From contig CARAIG010000083.1 of the NCBI GenBank assembly GCA_948938605.1, forward strand, positions 1 to 5,161: a DNA stretch of 5,161 nt. Reading direction: 5' to 3'. How positions within the stretch are numbered: position 1 is the stretch's first letter; the number at the start of each line of letters is the position of its first letter. The notes under the pieces are model-generated. The model searched no databases. It was given only the letters and a program-made list of their open reading frames with translations, and was not told where the DNA came from. Shown in pieces: positions 4,948-5,161 of this stretch. Made by a program: the position numbers and the translations under genes. The DNA comes from an uncultured Eubacteriales bacterium. GTDB taxonomy: Bacteria; Bacillota; Clostridia; Christensenellales; CAG-314.

Positions 4948-4974
4948 GTTGCCTTACCGCTTGGCGATACCCCA
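4900..4974 (-). tRNA. tRNA-Gln: tRNA-Gln, anticodon CUG, CCA encoded
   Basis: The complement folds into a complete 75-nt cloverleaf. The acceptor strands are TGGGGTA and TACCCTA with discriminator G and encoded CCA. The D stem is GCC/GGC with loop AAGCGGTAA. The anticodon stem is ACGGA/TCCGT with loop TTCTGAC, so the anticodon is CTG (4940-4942). The T stem is GCAGG/CCTGC with loop TTCAAAT. The first pair U1-A72 is typical of bacterial tRNA-Gln. The second acceptor pair is G2.U71 instead of the usual G2-C71. The 3' end faces the integrase, as expected for a tRNA used as attachment site. A perfect promoter and a terminator flank the gene. Confidence 0.97.
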
Positions 4975-4985
4975 ATAGTAACGTT

Positions 4986-5014
4986 ATTATAATTCTTTTA
5001 TTATTTATTGTCAA
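4986..5014 (-). promoter_or_regulatory. Consensus promoter of tRNA-Gln
   Basis: Read on the minus strand, TTGACA (5009-5014) and TATAAT (4986-4991) are both perfect with a 17-bp spacer. The expected transcription start is 4-6 nt before the tRNA 5' end at 4974. To the right, 5015-5161 is AT-rich, presumably host DNA, with no supportable gene. It contains two copies of GTTAACAA (5121 and 5151, 30 bp apart) of unknown meaning. Confidence 0.92.
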
Positions 5015-5161
5015 TTTATTAAAGCTATTTAATTTTATATATTTTGTGTCGTTTTATTTTCAATGGTATGCAACAGTAATATAGTATTCCATACTTTTTT
5101 GTAAAATAATATGCAATGCAGTTAACAACAGTTATTTTCAACTATATACCGTTAACAAACC

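Noticed and set aside
4899..5084. Plus-strand ORF beginning MARVAGFEPA
   Set aside because: It is the antisense of the tRNA-Gln gene and its promoter; this peptide is a common false translation of tRNA 3' ends.
1..5161. CRISPR arrays, rRNA, insertion sequences, type IV secretion genes, resistance genes
   Set aside because: No spaced repeat series, transposase, secretion ATPase or recognisable resistance product was seen in any frame.

Overview
The window looks like one end of a small integrative, probably mobilizable, element inserted at a tRNA-Gln gene in a low-GC Bacillota (Firmicutes) genome, most likely a clostridial relative. The evidence is: near-perfect sigma-A promoters (TTGACA, 17 bp, TATAAT or TATACT), strong AGGAGG ribosome sites, a LexA box of the Bacillus/Clostridium type, a TnpV-family protein, and a sigma-region-4-like regulator typical of Firmicutes mobile elements. 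Species cannot be named from the sequence.

Layout, left to right. Positions 1-133 hold a consensus promoter whose spacer is almost filled by a LexA-type SOS box. It drives a 171-aa sigma-region-4-like regulator (134-649). Positions 650-981 hold a nine-G tract and a 90-codon open frame without a usable start, probably a gene remnant. Positions 982-1403 carry no ordinary gene but are dense in structure: a foldable three-way junction with an alternative pairing (997-1065), an intrinsic terminator (1096-1130), a 12-nt match to the 16S tail in front of a four-codon ORF (1147-1177), and a second three-way junction around a 14-bp hairpin (1292-1368). The second junction lies just before the relaxase and is my best oriT candidate. 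The relaxase (1404-2684) appears to start at an AUA codon behind a perfect Shine-Dalgarno (SD). The first ATG, at 1515, would delete 37 residues.

A second strong promoter (2721-2749), preceded by two 13-bp direct repeats 21 bp apart, drives a tight cluster: a TnpV-family protein, a small ribbon-helix-helix-like protein, a 15-codon leader ORF, and a tyrosine integrase whose ATG overlaps the leader's stop codon. The integrase runs toward the 3' end of a minus-strand tRNA-Gln(CUG) with its own terminator and promoter. From the tRNA's 5' end rightward the DNA is presumed to be host chromosome.

Inferred working model: DNA damage inactivates LexA and derepresses the sigma-like regulator. The integrase cluster excises the element at tRNA-Gln, and the relaxase nicks oriT for transfer by a helper's type IV system. 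No conjugation channel genes are visible, but the element may extend left of the window. The most unusual points are the non-canonical or leader-coupled initiation at both mobility genes and the structured 982-1403 region.
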